64,000 bases of DNA from Acanthaster planci (taxonomy: Eukaryota > Echinodermata > Asteroidea > Valvatida > Acanthasteridae), in NCBI RefSeq assembly GCF_001949145.1, contig NW_019091659.1, forward strand, positions 150,586 to 214,585, read 5' to 3'. Each line of letters starts with the position of its first letter. Position 1 is the first letter of the stretch. The notes beneath the pieces are model-generated. The model was not told the DNA's origin, did not search any database, and saw only the letters and a program-made list of their open reading frames with translations. The position numbers and the translations under genes were made by a program. Positions 52,601 to 63,500 of the stretch are shown piece after piece.

Positions 52601-55600
52601 ACTGTTGTAAAATTGTGCGCCGACAGCTTTAACAGAAGGTGCGACTACCTCGCAAAGCATTCTAAGAAAGGACTGCGAGAGAATTTCCAATTTTGTGACA
52701 ATTTTTGGAACTACAAATAAGTCAAGCCCTATCTCATAAATTTGATTGTTCAATTTTGATCTTTATACCACCCTCATCCTAACCTCAGCCACTCAAAGAA
52801 AAAATAGAATTAACTACACTCTTTTTAGAAATTAAAATAACTTTTTATAAGAAATACTGACATCATTACCAATTTTGGCATAATTCTTCTCTCGGAGTTC
52901 CCCAAGACCGATGCCCTCCCAGAAGGAGTCACTCCATTCTTTTCTTCCAGTGTTATCTGCTTGGTATGTCCACTTGCACACGACGGAGCACAGCGACCTT
53001 AACAGTGATTAATCTCGGATTTACTGGTCAGTGACTTCTGGTGCGAGAAATGAGACAGTGGAATGGGAGGAAGAGGCATGGTGAACAAATAAAAGGAATA
53101 ATGCCGACTGAATGGCTTCCCGTGTTCAGTGATGAGAAAGATGAGGTGACAGATGGAAAGTTCCATTTCATGAGGCAAAGTCAGCTCTGATGTAACGCTG
53201 TGCCCTATATTGAGTGCTGTGCTGTTTCCAGGTAGCCACTGCTACGGGCACAACCCTTGGTGAGCCAATGGTAAAATCTGAAACCTTAATTTAAAGCACT
53301 AAAATATTGCTGGTTTGCAGAAATATCACTGACGGTTGATGTACTAGTAAGGTTTCATTTCAAAACGTGCATTTTCATTGTTCCATTTCTTTTAAAAAGG
53401 GCCGCTTTTTTTCACCTTGACAAATCTCCAGTGGCCTTCCACGTCAAGAAGTCGGGGAGGTCAAAGAAATGGCCAGCCTTGTCCCAGCATTCAGCCTTCA
53501 GATTCTGTTGAAGAGAGAAATAGGATGAATGTTACATTCAAAAAATTTTTTGGGCAAAACATTAAACTTAAATTAGACAGCGGAGTCTATCTGCACCTGT
53601 TTCAGCCACAGCAGCTTGGGCGGCTGCATTTCAAGTGATATAGCCCCACCGACGTACTGAAGAACTTTGTGGTCGGTGGAGTTTATCGTGCTGGCTTGTT
53701 CTGACGCCCTGTGATCCATCCACATGATGACGTTCCTGTTGTTGTCCCCTGCCAAGCGCATAATGGAAACAAAGCCTGAGTCAGACTCATTGCAACTCAT
53801 CGCAGGTTTGAGTCTACAAATGGGAAAGTGAGAGACATTTGAAAGAATACTGATGATGTCACACTTTGTTTACACATGGACTTTCTTCAGGGATTTGAAA
53901 CTCCATGGGAAAGGATCCACGTAAAACAAAGCATGACGTTTGTGATATTTCAAGTGTGTAACTTAATCCAACGGTTTGAGCAGACCATGGAGGAAGGACA
54001 CAGAAGGAGTTGTAACTCATGCACTTCAAAGTGTCCAATGATCGTCGCCGCCGCGTCTGACGAATAATAGAAAACATTCCAAAAATGCCTTATTGCTGCC
54101 TGCATCTTAGCTGGACAAGCGGGGCCAGTAACATCCTGGCAATACTCGTAATTTTTTGCTTTCAATTAAATACAAACTATCGATGTGACCAGGAAATAGA
54201 GAGAGAAAAATTCCTGATATTAGACCTACTTTTGCCATCATAAATAAACTTTTTAAATTTTGACACACTGTTTCATTATCCATGCAAAATTTGTAATTCT
54301 AGTCTCCTCCGCCCAATACATCAGTGTTCAAAGACCAGGTACGAATTTGGCTAAGACTGGCCATCAAAATCTTCACTACTTCTGGAAAGCTCAGTTCATT
54401 AGGAACAAAATGCTCTATTTCATCACAGGGAGTGATTGTGAAATCTCATAAAATACGCCGCTGTTCAAATGCCATAATAAAAATGATTCAAACAAAACAC
54501 AGAATCTTACAAACAGCTTAGCTATTTATTCCTAAAAGAAGTCCAGAAGAAAGCGTTCGATAAGGGCAACAACTGCACATGAACACTTCGAGTATACAGC
54601 CTAATAAAAGCAAATGCGCAAACACTACATTTGATGATGTTGTCAGATCATATCAAGCACCAACGACGGCATGAATATTCAACTTCCTATACTGCAGTAC
54701 ACAACGTTTTAGGGATGCAGATTACCAACGAAAAATTGCAGCGACGATCATAGGGTACAAAGAGGGCTTATGGTTGCAAAACAGGTGGTGAGTGGCAGGC
54801 GTGCGCTGCGCTCTGGCTATGGACATACCGGGTATGCCAGAAAGCGGTATTTGGCCAGATGTTGTAGCCCGGGCAGTTCAACTTCCTTCTGTGTCCTTCC
54901 TCCATCATGTCCATGAGCAGACCAAGTGTAAACAATGCTTTATTGACCTTTTTTGTGACCTTGTCTATGGAGTGCCCTGTGTTACAAAATTACACAAACG
55001 ATCTCGCATGCAACTGAATGCCTTTGATACAAAATGAACGGCAATAAATACTACAATGTCATCAGTACATATACCCACTCCAAAATCTGCTTAACATGGA
55101 AAATACATAAGTGATGCAGTCAACATTTTCCCAACCTTGGGGTTTCGTGTTGCATACATGTACCAATATTGTTCATGTCAGGAAATGGAAAAAAGGTATA
55201 TTTCTTGTGGGTTTATTATCTTGTTTTTCTTATTCTGCTCCCCTTGTTCCTAGGATATTTTCCAACCTTATCTGCAACCAAAATGGAGCCATCTGTGGTA
55301 TGCCATGATGGAGGTCATGATGCTTACCACACTTGCTAGCCCAATTCATTGTTTTACGGGAACTTTCCCGCAGTCCCGACCAAGTCTTTTTAGAAACAGA
55401 ATGTCAATTGTTTGGGAGATTATCAAATTGGTGGTTGCAGGTTGTTGGGACCTGGGAGAAAATCTGTTGATTCTGCTAATGAACAGAGTTACACGGTGAA
55501 CCTTCAAAGATTTGACCAATGGGGAAGTTTCTATGCCAGTCAAACTTTGCAAATGGGATGCATGGTCAAACTTGTGAGTGACCAATCATATTCTTGATGG

Positions 55601-57438
55601 AATTGTCCATCAAGAGACATCAAAGGGCATTCAAGGGCCTATGCCAGGGTCTGAATTCAGTCTGCACCCAAACCAGCCAGCAGACCACTGGTCAACAGTT
55701 TGACATTCTCAAGTTGACACAGTAGCCATATGGGGTGAGTTACTGCTTGTAACCTCATTTGGAGTTTTACTTTGATGGCTTAGTATTATGGACTGTTTTC
55801 CTGTGTTACTTCTAATGTTGATGTACCTGTATTGCTTGCTTGTTTCTAATCATTCCTTGTCACTGCTTTCATCTCAAGTTATTTTGACAGTGTACTTTCT
55901 TTCAGTTTCACTTGTTTTACGAAACCTGTCTTGATTATTCCCTTTTTTTTTGATACATTTGAATCAAAATTATGGATTTGCATTTGTTATTTTTATTCTA
56001 CGTATGCAACATGAGTAGATTCGATTCTGTGTGTATAAATGTCTTGATGTATTGATGGATATGTTGCGTTGTTCAATGCAGTTGGGCGTAGACCTGAAAC
56101 ACAAAATGGAAACAGTCCAGACAGTGGATTATCCCTGACTTGGTGTTTGGAAGACTACACATTGTATCTCTATTTTTACCACTAGAGCTGACAGTGACTG
56201 GCTGGAAGTTGGTATCCATGGCAGCAAGTGAACAGGTTGCATCAAAGCCAATGCCTCTGATTCGTTGGCTGTCTTGCCCAATCATAGCCTCCTGTATATG
56301 ATGAAAGGAACACACACAATCATGAGCGTCAACGTAAAACAAACAGAACAAGTCAACCTGTAACACTAGCAGGTCTAGGGAAGCATTTTGACTCAAAAGT
56401 TATGATTCATATCAGGATGCACTGTTCCCAAGCAGACTGATTAACAAGAAACTTGGCACCTCCTCTAAAGGTCAACTCATTTAAAAAAAAAAGTACACAG
56501 AGGGTTCACAAAGCCCTCTGTGGACAGCTGGTAAAAACACATTTACGTTGCAAGCTATGGAGTTGCAAGTTGTCGCCCCACGCCATTCACAAAGAAAAGA
56601 CTCTAGGTTGGAGGTATTTCACATAGGTGCCCAGTGCACATGGTACACATGCAAAGACCATGAATTTAACAGAAATTAAACACATATGTGCTCAGCATGT
56701 GTCACTTGCCAAGCGCACAAGATTTGCACGCAAGCAGCGAGTTCCCAGCAATTGACTATCGTTGCTGTCTGAAAAAATACACAATATCTTCTTCCCGCAC
56801 AAGACGGAGCAGATAGTTGCCTCGTTCATTTCATTTACACATGTATGCAGCTAAGTGCATCATTCACCCAGGTTTGATGAGGCAACCCTCACTTCATTCA
56901 AATTTAGGATGCAACCTCAATCCTAGCTGCAAATCCTCTGACTGCTCCCACATAAAGATTTGATACAGCCTCAATCCTCCGATAGCCCAAGTTTGTTGAG
57001 GCAGTGCAAATGGTATCCTGGAGCAGTAGGGATGATTTCACATACTTGGCCTGAATTTATGCATTGCCAGACGTAACAAAAGGACCAGCCAAAGATCCTG
57101 ATACAATGTACGCATCCTAAAACCAGCCACGCATTTTTGTCCTATGTACAGCGTACTCCAGAATCCTTCAAAACCACTCGGCTGATGTGGGGGCAAGAGG
57201 TTAGGTTAAAAGCTTGAAATAACGGTATACGACACTCACTTACTTTGACAGCCTGACAGCACTCTTCCCAGATGTTGTCCGTCGACTGCTCGTAGATATC
57301 CCCTCCAGATTGCCAGATCCTGATCGGTCGGCTCCTCATGCCCAAGATAGCGCCGGTGTCATCAACCACTGCTGCACGCACGCTCCCTGTTCCCACATCA
57401 ACGCCAATGTAAAGGCCTGGCTGGCTGGTAGCATCCAT
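40483..57438 (-). CDS. FGGY: FGGY carbohydrate kinase domain protein (complete gene, 13 exons)
   Basis: ATP-dependent sugar kinase of the FGGY family; vertebrate relatives are reported to act on D-ribulose. Thirteen minus-strand exons join in phase to 561 aa; the human protein, as I remember it, is about 551 aa. Motifs in order: [17 protein letters not shown] (phosphate 1), [105 protein letters not shown] (the FGGY-type signature), [14 protein letters not shown] and [14 protein letters not shown] (adenosine motif). No broken motif was seen. The start at 57438 gives MDATSQPG just before the phosphate-1 strand; an upstream in-frame stretch looks like untranslated sequence. Soluble and cytosolic, since no signal peptide is visible. 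Intron 11 hosts a GPCR gene on the same strand. Confidence 0.95.
41049..41143 (-). CDS. FGGY: FGGY exon 12
   Basis: Acceptor ACCCTTTGAAG, donor GTAAGCTC. Encodes [20 protein letters not shown], then [11 protein letters not shown]. Confidence 0.93.
41144..42577. other. FGGY intron 11, right of exon 12
   Basis: AT-rich intron with homopolymer runs (a G9 tract near 41395, C-rich near 41350). No gene recognised. Confidence 0.45.
42578..42800. repeat. tandem duplication, 2 x about 111 bp
   Basis: GAATTTGTAATTGGCAGGA begins each copy and CTTCCTAATCGATC ends each. Copies differ at roughly one position in ten. Lies just 3' of the nested GPCR. Confidence 0.9.
43069..43968 (-). CDS. intronless rhodopsin-class GPCR, orphan
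   Basis: Single-exon 299-aa seven-helix receptor. The first ATG of the frame is at 43968. N-terminus has a sequon (ENST, residues 5-8). TM1 about 28-52 with N44 (LNPLYLVV), TM2 with D72 (IISDFG), TM3 ending in DRY at 120-122 ([15 protein letters not shown]), TM5 about 166-190, a basic third loop ([11 protein letters not shown]), and TM6 about 217-239 with SWIPVPVIG. Departures: no conserved Trp in TM4, a very short second extracellular loop without the usual cysteine, and [10 protein letters not shown] where NPxxY is expected in TM7. The short loop 2 recalls melanocortin/lysolipid/cannabinoid-type receptors, but the ligand cannot be called. Nested in FGGY intron 11 on the same strand, as expected of a retrocopy or a member of an intronless receptor expansion. 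Confidence 0.88.
   Translation of the reverse strand: MVIAENSTAELAVSTASTYALSEQEVTLGAVIVLIDSTLILILNPLYLVVIYRALNIQPTTKIFMGALIISDFGFGLFAVLPYVALLFRPEWTFLANLVDFCNYLLSTQCLMSVLLLTVDRYLAIVRCLHYPRLMTIRRSQIAVVSSSVTSVVVAVLHFVQMHLMVYILFGMCMVCVTCILIMYLHILSIARRQARRIAEENLPANEERTSTKSFTTVLIIVAFVVISWIPVPVIGLAYGVEEDKPGWLIVFSVLCHFTKWIDGIIFCLRMRECRQTLHRVATIALNAISKKCPCLHPN
44830..44950 (-). CDS. FGGY: FGGY exon 11
   Basis: Acceptor CCTCCTTTTACAG, donor GTAACCAGT. Encodes [18 protein letters not shown] and [19 protein letters not shown], which contains the adenosine-binding GG motif. Confidence 0.95.
44951..45995. other. FGGY intron 10, no feature seen
   Basis: AT-rich sequence; nothing recognised. Confidence 0.45.
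45996..46070 (-). CDS. FGGY: FGGY exon 10
   Basis: 75-base phase-0 exon with acceptor TGCTTTGAAG and donor GTAAGTTGT. Encodes [19 protein letters not shown] then TVQAIA. The phase-0 entry requires exon 9 to end at ATG. Confidence 0.9.
46071..47202. other. FGGY intron 9, no gene seen
   Basis: AT-rich; a G10 run lies near 46290. The stretch near 46490-46580 repeats the word AAATCCTGAAATCAGGA several times (short local repeat). No exon recognised. Confidence 0.4.
47203..47359 (-). CDS. FGGY: FGGY exon 9
   Basis: Acceptor ATTCTCTTCCAG. Encodes [18 protein letters not shown] and [20 protein letters not shown], ending at Met. To keep phase with exon 10 the donor must be ATG|GTTGGTAAAC; a stronger-looking GTAAAC four bases downstream would shift the frame. 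Confidence 0.88.
47878..48047 (-). CDS. FGGY: FGGY exon 8
   Basis: Acceptor TTTGTTGCCACAG, donor GTGAGTTTG. Encodes [20 protein letters not shown] then [19 protein letters not shown], nearly identical to the vertebrate sequence. Confidence 0.96.
48048..49675. other. FGGY intron 7, left part
   Basis: AT-rich sequence with short open frames; nothing recognised. Confidence 0.45.
49676..50106. mobile_element. element with GGTCTCGAGACC-word ends
   Basis: The left end is packed with GGTCTCGAGACC, GGTCTCGGTC and GGTCTCGGGAG words. The right end has GGTCTCGGTCTCGG, GGTCTTGGTCTTGG and GTCTCGAATACAAC. The right terminus shares CGAATACAAC with the 24460-25159 element. No transposase frame. Boundaries approximate. 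Confidence 0.5.
50442..50520 (-). CDS. FGGY: FGGY exon 7
   Basis: Acceptor TTGCACAG, donor GTATGTACA. Encodes [20 protein letters not shown] then SCHMA, the second phosphate-binding region. Confidence 0.92.
50521..51638. other. FGGY intron 6, no feature seen
   Basis: AT-rich intron; nothing recognised. Confidence 0.5.
51639..51804 (-). CDS. FGGY: FGGY exon 6
   Basis: Acceptor TGCTTTCTATAG, donor GTAAGGGGAC. Encodes [39 protein letters not shown], then [11 protein letters not shown]. The last ten residues diverge from the vertebrate form. Confidence 0.93.
51833..52160. mobile_element. dispersed non-coding element, family D, copy 2
   Basis: Reverse-oriented partner of 38118-38445. Here the inner inverted repeat is almost perfect: CCAGAAATTAGGGGTCC at left, GGACCCCTAATTTCTGG at right. 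About 70 bases of shared sequence extend beyond the inner repeat on one side. Lies 29 bases upstream of FGGY exon 6 in transcript sense. Confidence 0.8.
52161..52869. other. FGGY intron 5, right part, no feature seen
   Basis: AT-rich intron; nothing recognised. Confidence 0.5.
52870..52997 (-). CDS. FGGY: FGGY exon 5
   Basis: Acceptor CACTGTTAAG, donor GTAATGATG. Encodes [32 protein letters not shown], then NYAKIG. Confidence 0.94.
53416..53504 (-). CDS. FGGY: FGGY exon 4
   Basis: Acceptor TCTCTCTTCAACAG, donor GTGAAAAAAA. Encodes [20 protein letters not shown] then TWKATGDLS. Confidence 0.95.
53597..53748 (-). CDS. FGGY: FGGY exon 3
   Basis: Acceptor TGCGCTTGGCAG, donor GTGCAGATA. Encodes [19 protein letters not shown] then [20 protein letters not shown]. 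Confidence 0.96.
53749..56179. other. FGGY intron 2 (about 2.4 kb)
   Basis: AT-rich intron without a recognised exon, RNA gene or clear repeat. Confidence 0.45.
56180..56291 (-). CDS. FGGY: FGGY exon 2
   Basis: Acceptor TTCATCATATACAG, donor GTAAAAATAG. Encodes [20 protein letters not shown] then [16 protein letters not shown]. Confidence 0.95.
57244..57438 (-). CDS. FGGY: FGGY exon 1 (start codon)
   Basis: 65 codons from the ATG at 57438 to donor GTAAGTGAG (phase 0). Encodes [17 protein letters not shown] and [17 protein letters not shown]. The Met three residues before the conserved block region was chosen because upstream in-frame sequence is low-complexity (MYMYIYG). Confidence 0.95.
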
Positions 57439-57892
57439 CTTGACTGGCAAGCATAACAATATGTAAAAATGAAAGGCAACAAAATATACACTGTACATGT
57501 ACTTGCAAACTTTAAATGATGCTTTATTTGCTTGTGTACCGTAGATGTACATGTACATGTGCCTTTTTCATTTTTTTAACACTTCAACTTTGTTAGTCAC
57601 CGCACTACAGCGTAAAAACTTGCTCTGCTAGAATGGCTAGTACAGGGGCATACCATTTTTCAAACGCTGGTACTTTGTGCTGAATTCAACTTATAGTTCA
57701 GAATGAATTTGACGAAGAATTTGTTACAAGTTAATTTAAGCTAGAGCTGAAAAATGTCAATGTATGATTAAATTTTCCATTCACACAGAAATTTGTCAGG
57801 GAAAGTTCAGTATGTCACATGTCAAATGCCCATTAACCAGTCTGCACAAGCTGCACCAGATGAAGGCCCAACATGTGTAAAAACCAAAGACC

Positions 57893-58153
57893 ATATAGCG
57901 CAAGATGGAGAACTTCATCATGAATACATGTAAAATGTTGTAAGTGCATGGGCGCCATTTCAGCAAGCGATACGCCTGCCCAATGCACATGAATGCACAG
58001 GTGCTGCAGCAGGCACGTACACCTGGTACGCCAGTGCCTGTGCATTACCGTGAACCGTGCAGGCATATCGCTTACTCAAATGGCGCCCATGGTGATTACA
58101 CCATTTGGGCAGAGTTATCCGTCTTGTGCCTTTGGCGCAATATGATCTTTGGT
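57893..58153. mobile_element. foldback MITE, family B, copy 2
   Basis: Second copy of the element at 3750-4008: ends ACCAAAGACCATAT and ATATGATCTTTGGT; stem GGCGCCATTTCAGCAAGCG with AAGCGATATGCC-type complement. The copies have diverged but keep the stem. Confidence 0.7.
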
Positions 58154-59494
58154 AAAAACACTTCCTCTGTTGTTACAGCTGGCCTATGATGGAACGAATT
58201 GAGTTTGCCAGAGAATATTTTACCTTCAACCACCAATTTGTTTTTGCAGGTTTTGCCGGAACGGCAACTGAACATGTGCAGTGAGTGTGTTGGGGGACTT
58301 AGACATTTTACTGCAACAATTAACTCTCTTTGTCTGGTTCTGTGCTACATTGTCATTATGTATTATGTTAATTTATTTGGAATAAAATAGAAAACACACT
58401 ACCCGAAAAAAAATCACATAAGTCATCGTTTAACCCCCTCCCAAATACCCAAAAATGTAAAGTTATGAAATGGCTTTACTTTGACGAGTCTTTAAAAGAC
58501 CTTTGAGAGATGTAAATTTAATTCAGCATATTTATCACTGATGTCCACTGACGGTTTGGATCACGAAGCCAAATGGAAACATGAATCACAACTTCTGCAT
58601 CAAACAGATCTAAACAAATGGTGCAATTTAACGAAGTGAATGTTGCTTTGAACATGTGCACCAGGGAAAAACGACACACATGTGCAGTTTTGAATTTTCT
58701 CAAAGTAAAACTTTTAGTTTTATTGCGCCATTGATGTGGGCTGATTTTACCCAACAAAAAATATTTGCGTGTGGGATATTGAGTTTTAACGAAGTGACAA
58801 TCTGTGTACATATATGCTGTGAATATAAGCAGCTTTGCCAAGCAAAACGGCACACGTGGGAATTGAGTTTTCAGGGACAGACCATCCTCCATGGGCACTG
58901 ATACTCTACAATTAATTGTTAAATATTATTCTGTAATTGGTGCACCATTCATCAGTTTTTTAGCGCCACAAATTTGACTAAAAAGGAGAGATTTGGGGAT
59001 TTTATGGCCTCCCCTACGTTACCAATTTTCAGTTCAGGTTGCATTTGCTCCGCCATGCAATCCCCCTCCCGTGATTACGTCCTCACTGACCATCTCGTTT
59101 TTTGAGCATCTGCGAAACGGCTTTATGCAATGACAAGGAATCAATCTTGAGCATCCACAAGTCTCCTTTACATGTACTTGATGATGTGGTGTTTTGGTGT
59201 GTTTTCTAGTTTTCCAGTACATAGTTTGTTTTCAGGGATTTAGTAAAAAGGTCTGTCACAGACGTTTTCCATTATTTAGGGTTTTGGTTTTAGCGGTGTA
59301 GAGTGTTTTCCGGTATTTAGCAGTTGGTGTTTTGCAGTGTTTCGTGTGTTTTCCAGTGATTTTATTTTTCCAGTAGTTTTTGGGAGTTTCCTATCCTTTC
59401 TGGAAATTTTCCGGTGGTTTTCTTGTGTTTCCATTCTTTCCTATAAACAGTATCACCTGGGACAAACCATTTTCTATTCCTCATAAACTATATT

Positions 59495-59736
59495 GGGTAA
59501 GTGTGGGTATACCCGATTGGGGGGAGAACCCAATCAGCCGTGATTTTTTTCATATAGTAGGGCCAACACTCTATTCATTTGATTCACGTCAAAGTCTGTA
59601 GACTGTGACGTAAATGAAATGAATAGAGTCTGTAGACTGTGACGTGAATGAAATGAAAAGTGTAGGCACTACTATATGAAAAAAATCACGGCTGATTGGG
59701 TTCTCCCCCCCCGATCGGGTATACCCAAACTTACCC
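59495..59736. mobile_element. palindromic MITE, about 100-bp arms
   Basis: GGGTAAGTGTGGGTATACCC and AATCAGCCGTGATTTTTTTC on the left arm recur inverted on the right (GAAAAAAATCACGGCTGATT, GGGTATACCCAAACTTACCC). Near-identical arms imply recent activity or hairpin correction. A short direct repeat (GTCTGTAGACTGTGACGT) lies in the loop. Confidence 0.88.
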
Positions 59737-59917
59737 TTGGTGTCTGTATACACTGGTACATGTACATGTATATGGAAATGCTTTCCACCTTGGAAAATAA
59801 ACTTAAGCACTTCCTCAAGTCTACCTCTTGCATCTTTAACAATAAACAGGGCACCAGCTAGATTTCCCCAGCTTTCGTGCCAATTTTTTTCAGTGTGATA
59901 TGGCTTACACATGTAAA

Positions 59918-60086
59918 CTGTACGTGACTCCGTAGGCCCATGGGTACCCCCAGAACTGTGGGGTCCGACGGTCCTCAGAGGCTCTCCGCTCCCACGAACG
60001 GAGTGGGGCTGGGCGGACGTCGGACCCAACAGTTCTGGAGGTAGGGCCAACATGTACAGATACATGGGCACTTACTGTACGTGACT
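59918..60086. mobile_element. palindromic element flanked by 12-bp direct repeats
   Basis: CTGTACGTGACT occurs at 59918-59929 and 60075-60086. Between them, CCAGAACTGTGGGGTCCGAC and GTCGGACCCAACAGTTCTGG form inverted repeats with a GC-rich loop. The 12-bp repeats are longer than most transposon target duplications. Confidence 0.65.
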
Positions 60087-60425
60087 ATGGTTCAAGCATA
60101 GAGAAAGGACAGGGCAGTCACTCGCAGCCAACGTCCGTCAACCGAGTTATGACATCTGCGCGCATGATTATGACATGTGTGTGAGTCTGGATACTGCTTG
60201 CGTAATTTCTTTTGTTTAGTGTACTGTATGTAGAAGATGCTGGGTACAAGTTCACGCTATTTTTAATTTTTTGCGACCCGAATCACATGAGAATCACGTG
60301 ACCTTGCTGCTAGGCTATGTGAGAGGCAGGTGTTTATAGCAATTTACGGCATGTACATGTATAGGCATGACAGAAGGTACATGTAGCACTCTCAGTGAGA
60401 AACTGTTGTTTTGTCCATTTTCAGT

Positions 60426-60501
60426 ATGACTCAGAAGATTTTCTTGGTGCTAGTCTTAGTTTTTAAGCTGGTGGACGGAGTCTACTTGCCGCAATCAGAA
60501 G
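60426..60501 (+). CDS. ACP5: ACP5-like exon 1 (signal peptide)
   Basis: ATG at 60426, donor GTAGGACG, phase 1. Encodes MTQKIFLVLVLVFKLVDG and seven more residues, a typical cleavable signal peptide. Confidence 0.8.
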
Positions 60502-63500
60502 GTAGGACGAGGAGTCTGAGAGGGCCTATCACTAAGTTTTCAGTATCAATGCCCATTGCGATTGGGTAGTACGTAGCCTCTCAGCCGCGCTGGTGGCGTA
60601 TCCAGCGTGCGGCCGGGGAAAGGGAGGCTGGCGGATTTTTTTTTTTAACTTTTTTATATTTAGGCCTAGGCTATGTATCAAATATCTCTTTATTTATTCA
60701 TCAAATATTAGCAGCAAAAGAAAAAAGCACCACAAAATAAAACTTTTTTAACAGCAAAAACATAAAGATGTCGGGACCGTGAGTAAGTTGTTTTTTCTCT
60801 CCCAACATCGTGTTGAATGAGCCCAAGGATCGAGCTCGAATTCGACATGTTCTTCATGTAGTTTATTTAAACTGTATGCATCTTCTTTTGTGTGAGATCA
60901 AGCAGTGTCACTGTCAGGCATATTGCACTTTGCAGCCAGGACCAGCCCAACTATAGCTGGGATCGGCTCAAGTAAAGTTGGGACCGAGGCCATAGTTGGG
61001 GGCTCAACAAGTCTGCATTATAAGCAAAGAATCATACTGGATATTTCCGTCTACTGTAATCATGGTATACTATAGCAAGAGGGAAAGTCTGAGATTTTAA
61101 TTGGTTTGTTTCGTAAACATGGTTTCAAATAAGTATGATAAGGTAGCGTGATATCCTATAGTATGAACTTTGCCAAGTACAGTACTATGCATAGAAGAAG
61201 TTATTTTCTGTGAATTACTTGTTGCCTTGTATGCTCATGGAGAATTATTCCTCCATGGTATGCTGTTTTTTGTTTTTATTAAAGGGCTGCATAAAAATGA
61301 TAAATGTAAAATGTACGATTTTATGCAGACATACTTTCATTTGGAAAAGCCACAGTAGTGGTGTTTGAACATTTTGTTTTGTTTCTTTCTGAACTCTACT
61401 GACAATTACAAGTTCAGACTAAACCACCATGACAGCAATTAAGGCCATCAGAATGAAATTTTGTGTTGTGTGCCCGAGCATAAATGAAAACACACGAGCA
61501 GAAATTAAGACATGTGAGGTATTTTTTTCATTTCTCACTATTCATTATTTTTCATGAAATCTTGTCGGCTCCATCATCTGTTCATTTTCAATTTTTTTGT
61601 GACAGTACCCATTGATTTTGTTTGCATATGTATTTGGGATGGTGTCTGTCTGAAGCACATGCCCAGAGTTCAGGTCAAGCTGGTCGCAGTTTGTGCATTC
61701 TCTGTTTTAATGTTTAGTTTTTTGTTCTTTTTTCAAATCTTTTAAAATCTGCCTTTTTAATCTTTTTTTTTTAATCATTAAGGCCTATGATTTTAAATTT
61801 TCATTTTTTTAATATGTACATGTAAATCAAACCACAATCGACCACTTAAAGGATCCAGGAAATGAATTTTCCTTAGAATCTTTTTTTGTGTATCTCTGTA
61901 CTCTTCCTCCATGTATGAAGACTGTTTTACATCTTTTTTGAGTTACTTGAATTGAACAGTGTACTTTTTCAAACACTTGAAATTTACCAAGCATTTCTGG
62001 ACAAGTGAGCGCACTTTTGCTTTGATGTAAATCCAGGGAGACATGGTTCAGGTTGCATATTTTCATGTTCAAATTGTGAACCTCAAATTTGCTATCTGGG
62101 AACATTTCTGTGAAAAGTATATTTTTGCCGGATTATTGGCATGTACTTAGACAACAATAAATTACCCAAAAAAATGAAATCTGTCATAGCAGTGGTTAAA
62201 AAAAATCTAGAAATTTTCTGTGCACAAATCAGTGCAACATTGAGATTCAGCGTCTTGGATGACATCATGGTTCTGCTCACGAATATGCAGATATTCATTA
62301 GCATAACAACCAAACAAGAATCAAAATATGGGTTAAAATTGCAAAACAAAGATTTAAAATGATGTTAATTAAAACCCAAAGATGCAATTTTAAGGGTTTT
62401 AGTAAAATTTATAAAAATATTTCTATTTCCTGGTTCCTTTAAAATGATCGCGAGAGTTTGGTAGTAAATAGATAAAAAGCTATGCTAGTTGACTGCATGC
62501 AGTGCACGTGGAAGTTTTTCTCATGCAAGATGTGTGTGGTGGAGAAGGAGTTATGCATGCATGTTTTATTGGCGTTTTAATTTTTTTACACAGTGTTTTT
62601 GGGGAGAAAACAAAACCAGGGAAAAAATTAAGAATTTTTACAATGTTTTGTCTTATAATGAAAGTTTTAAATGGGTGCTTCATAGGCATATGGGTAGTGG
62701 ATGTACAACAAGAAATATCATTCCCTTGGCCTAATCATTTTATTCAACTTGCTGTGCAGCTGTTGTAATGATACTGATTCACACGAAAGAAGAGCATTTA
62801 AAAATAAGAAGCTTGATAAGCAACTTGTTTCCAGTTTTCTCTGAGCAACATTTAGACCTAACCTGCTAGGGTCCATTGAAATCATGCACATTTGCTTGTT
62901 GGGTTCAGAATGGTTAGGGTTAAAGAAGGAAGTGTGTATTTTGTCATCCCCAGCTACATGTAAACTGCAGTAACCATTATTTAGTTAGCTACATGTGGAA
63001 AGCACCCCCTTTTCAATGCGTATGCAAGTTGGTCTATGAAAACCTGAGGTGCTAAATTGCAATTAACAATCATGCAAGACCTGTGGCCCAGTGGACAGCA
63101 CCTTCATCTTAGGATTATCCCTACTTTCAATTCCAGCTAGCAACATTTCTTTTCGTCCCCAAAAGTTAAGAACGTTCTTGTACTATTAAAAATTGATTAC
63201 TATACATGTATAAAACTTAGTTCCAGAGTGTTATTATTTACTTTTTCTGATTCATTGCTGTGAAGGATTTTTGTAAGGGAAAAAAGTGTGAAAATTGTCA
63301 AATGGTCCGCATTGGGTCTTGTGAGTACCCAGTCATAGCGACATTGGTGAAGAACCAGTCTATGATGAATGATTTGCCATGGTAAACTTTGTAAGTCCCC
63401 CCAAAACAGTCACCGCGTATGTTAAAATCTTATCTGACAAACTATTGTTCACTTAAAGTTAGCTTATGCCAGCAATATACAATACCACGAGAGTATGATA

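Larger units (their letters stand above)
57439..60425. other. divergent spacer between FGGY and the acid phosphatase
   Basis: Three kilobases without a recognised gene. Holds the family B foldback copy (57893-58153) and two palindromic elements (59495-59736, 59918-60086). Promoters of both genes should be here, but no motif could be assigned. Confidence 0.45.
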
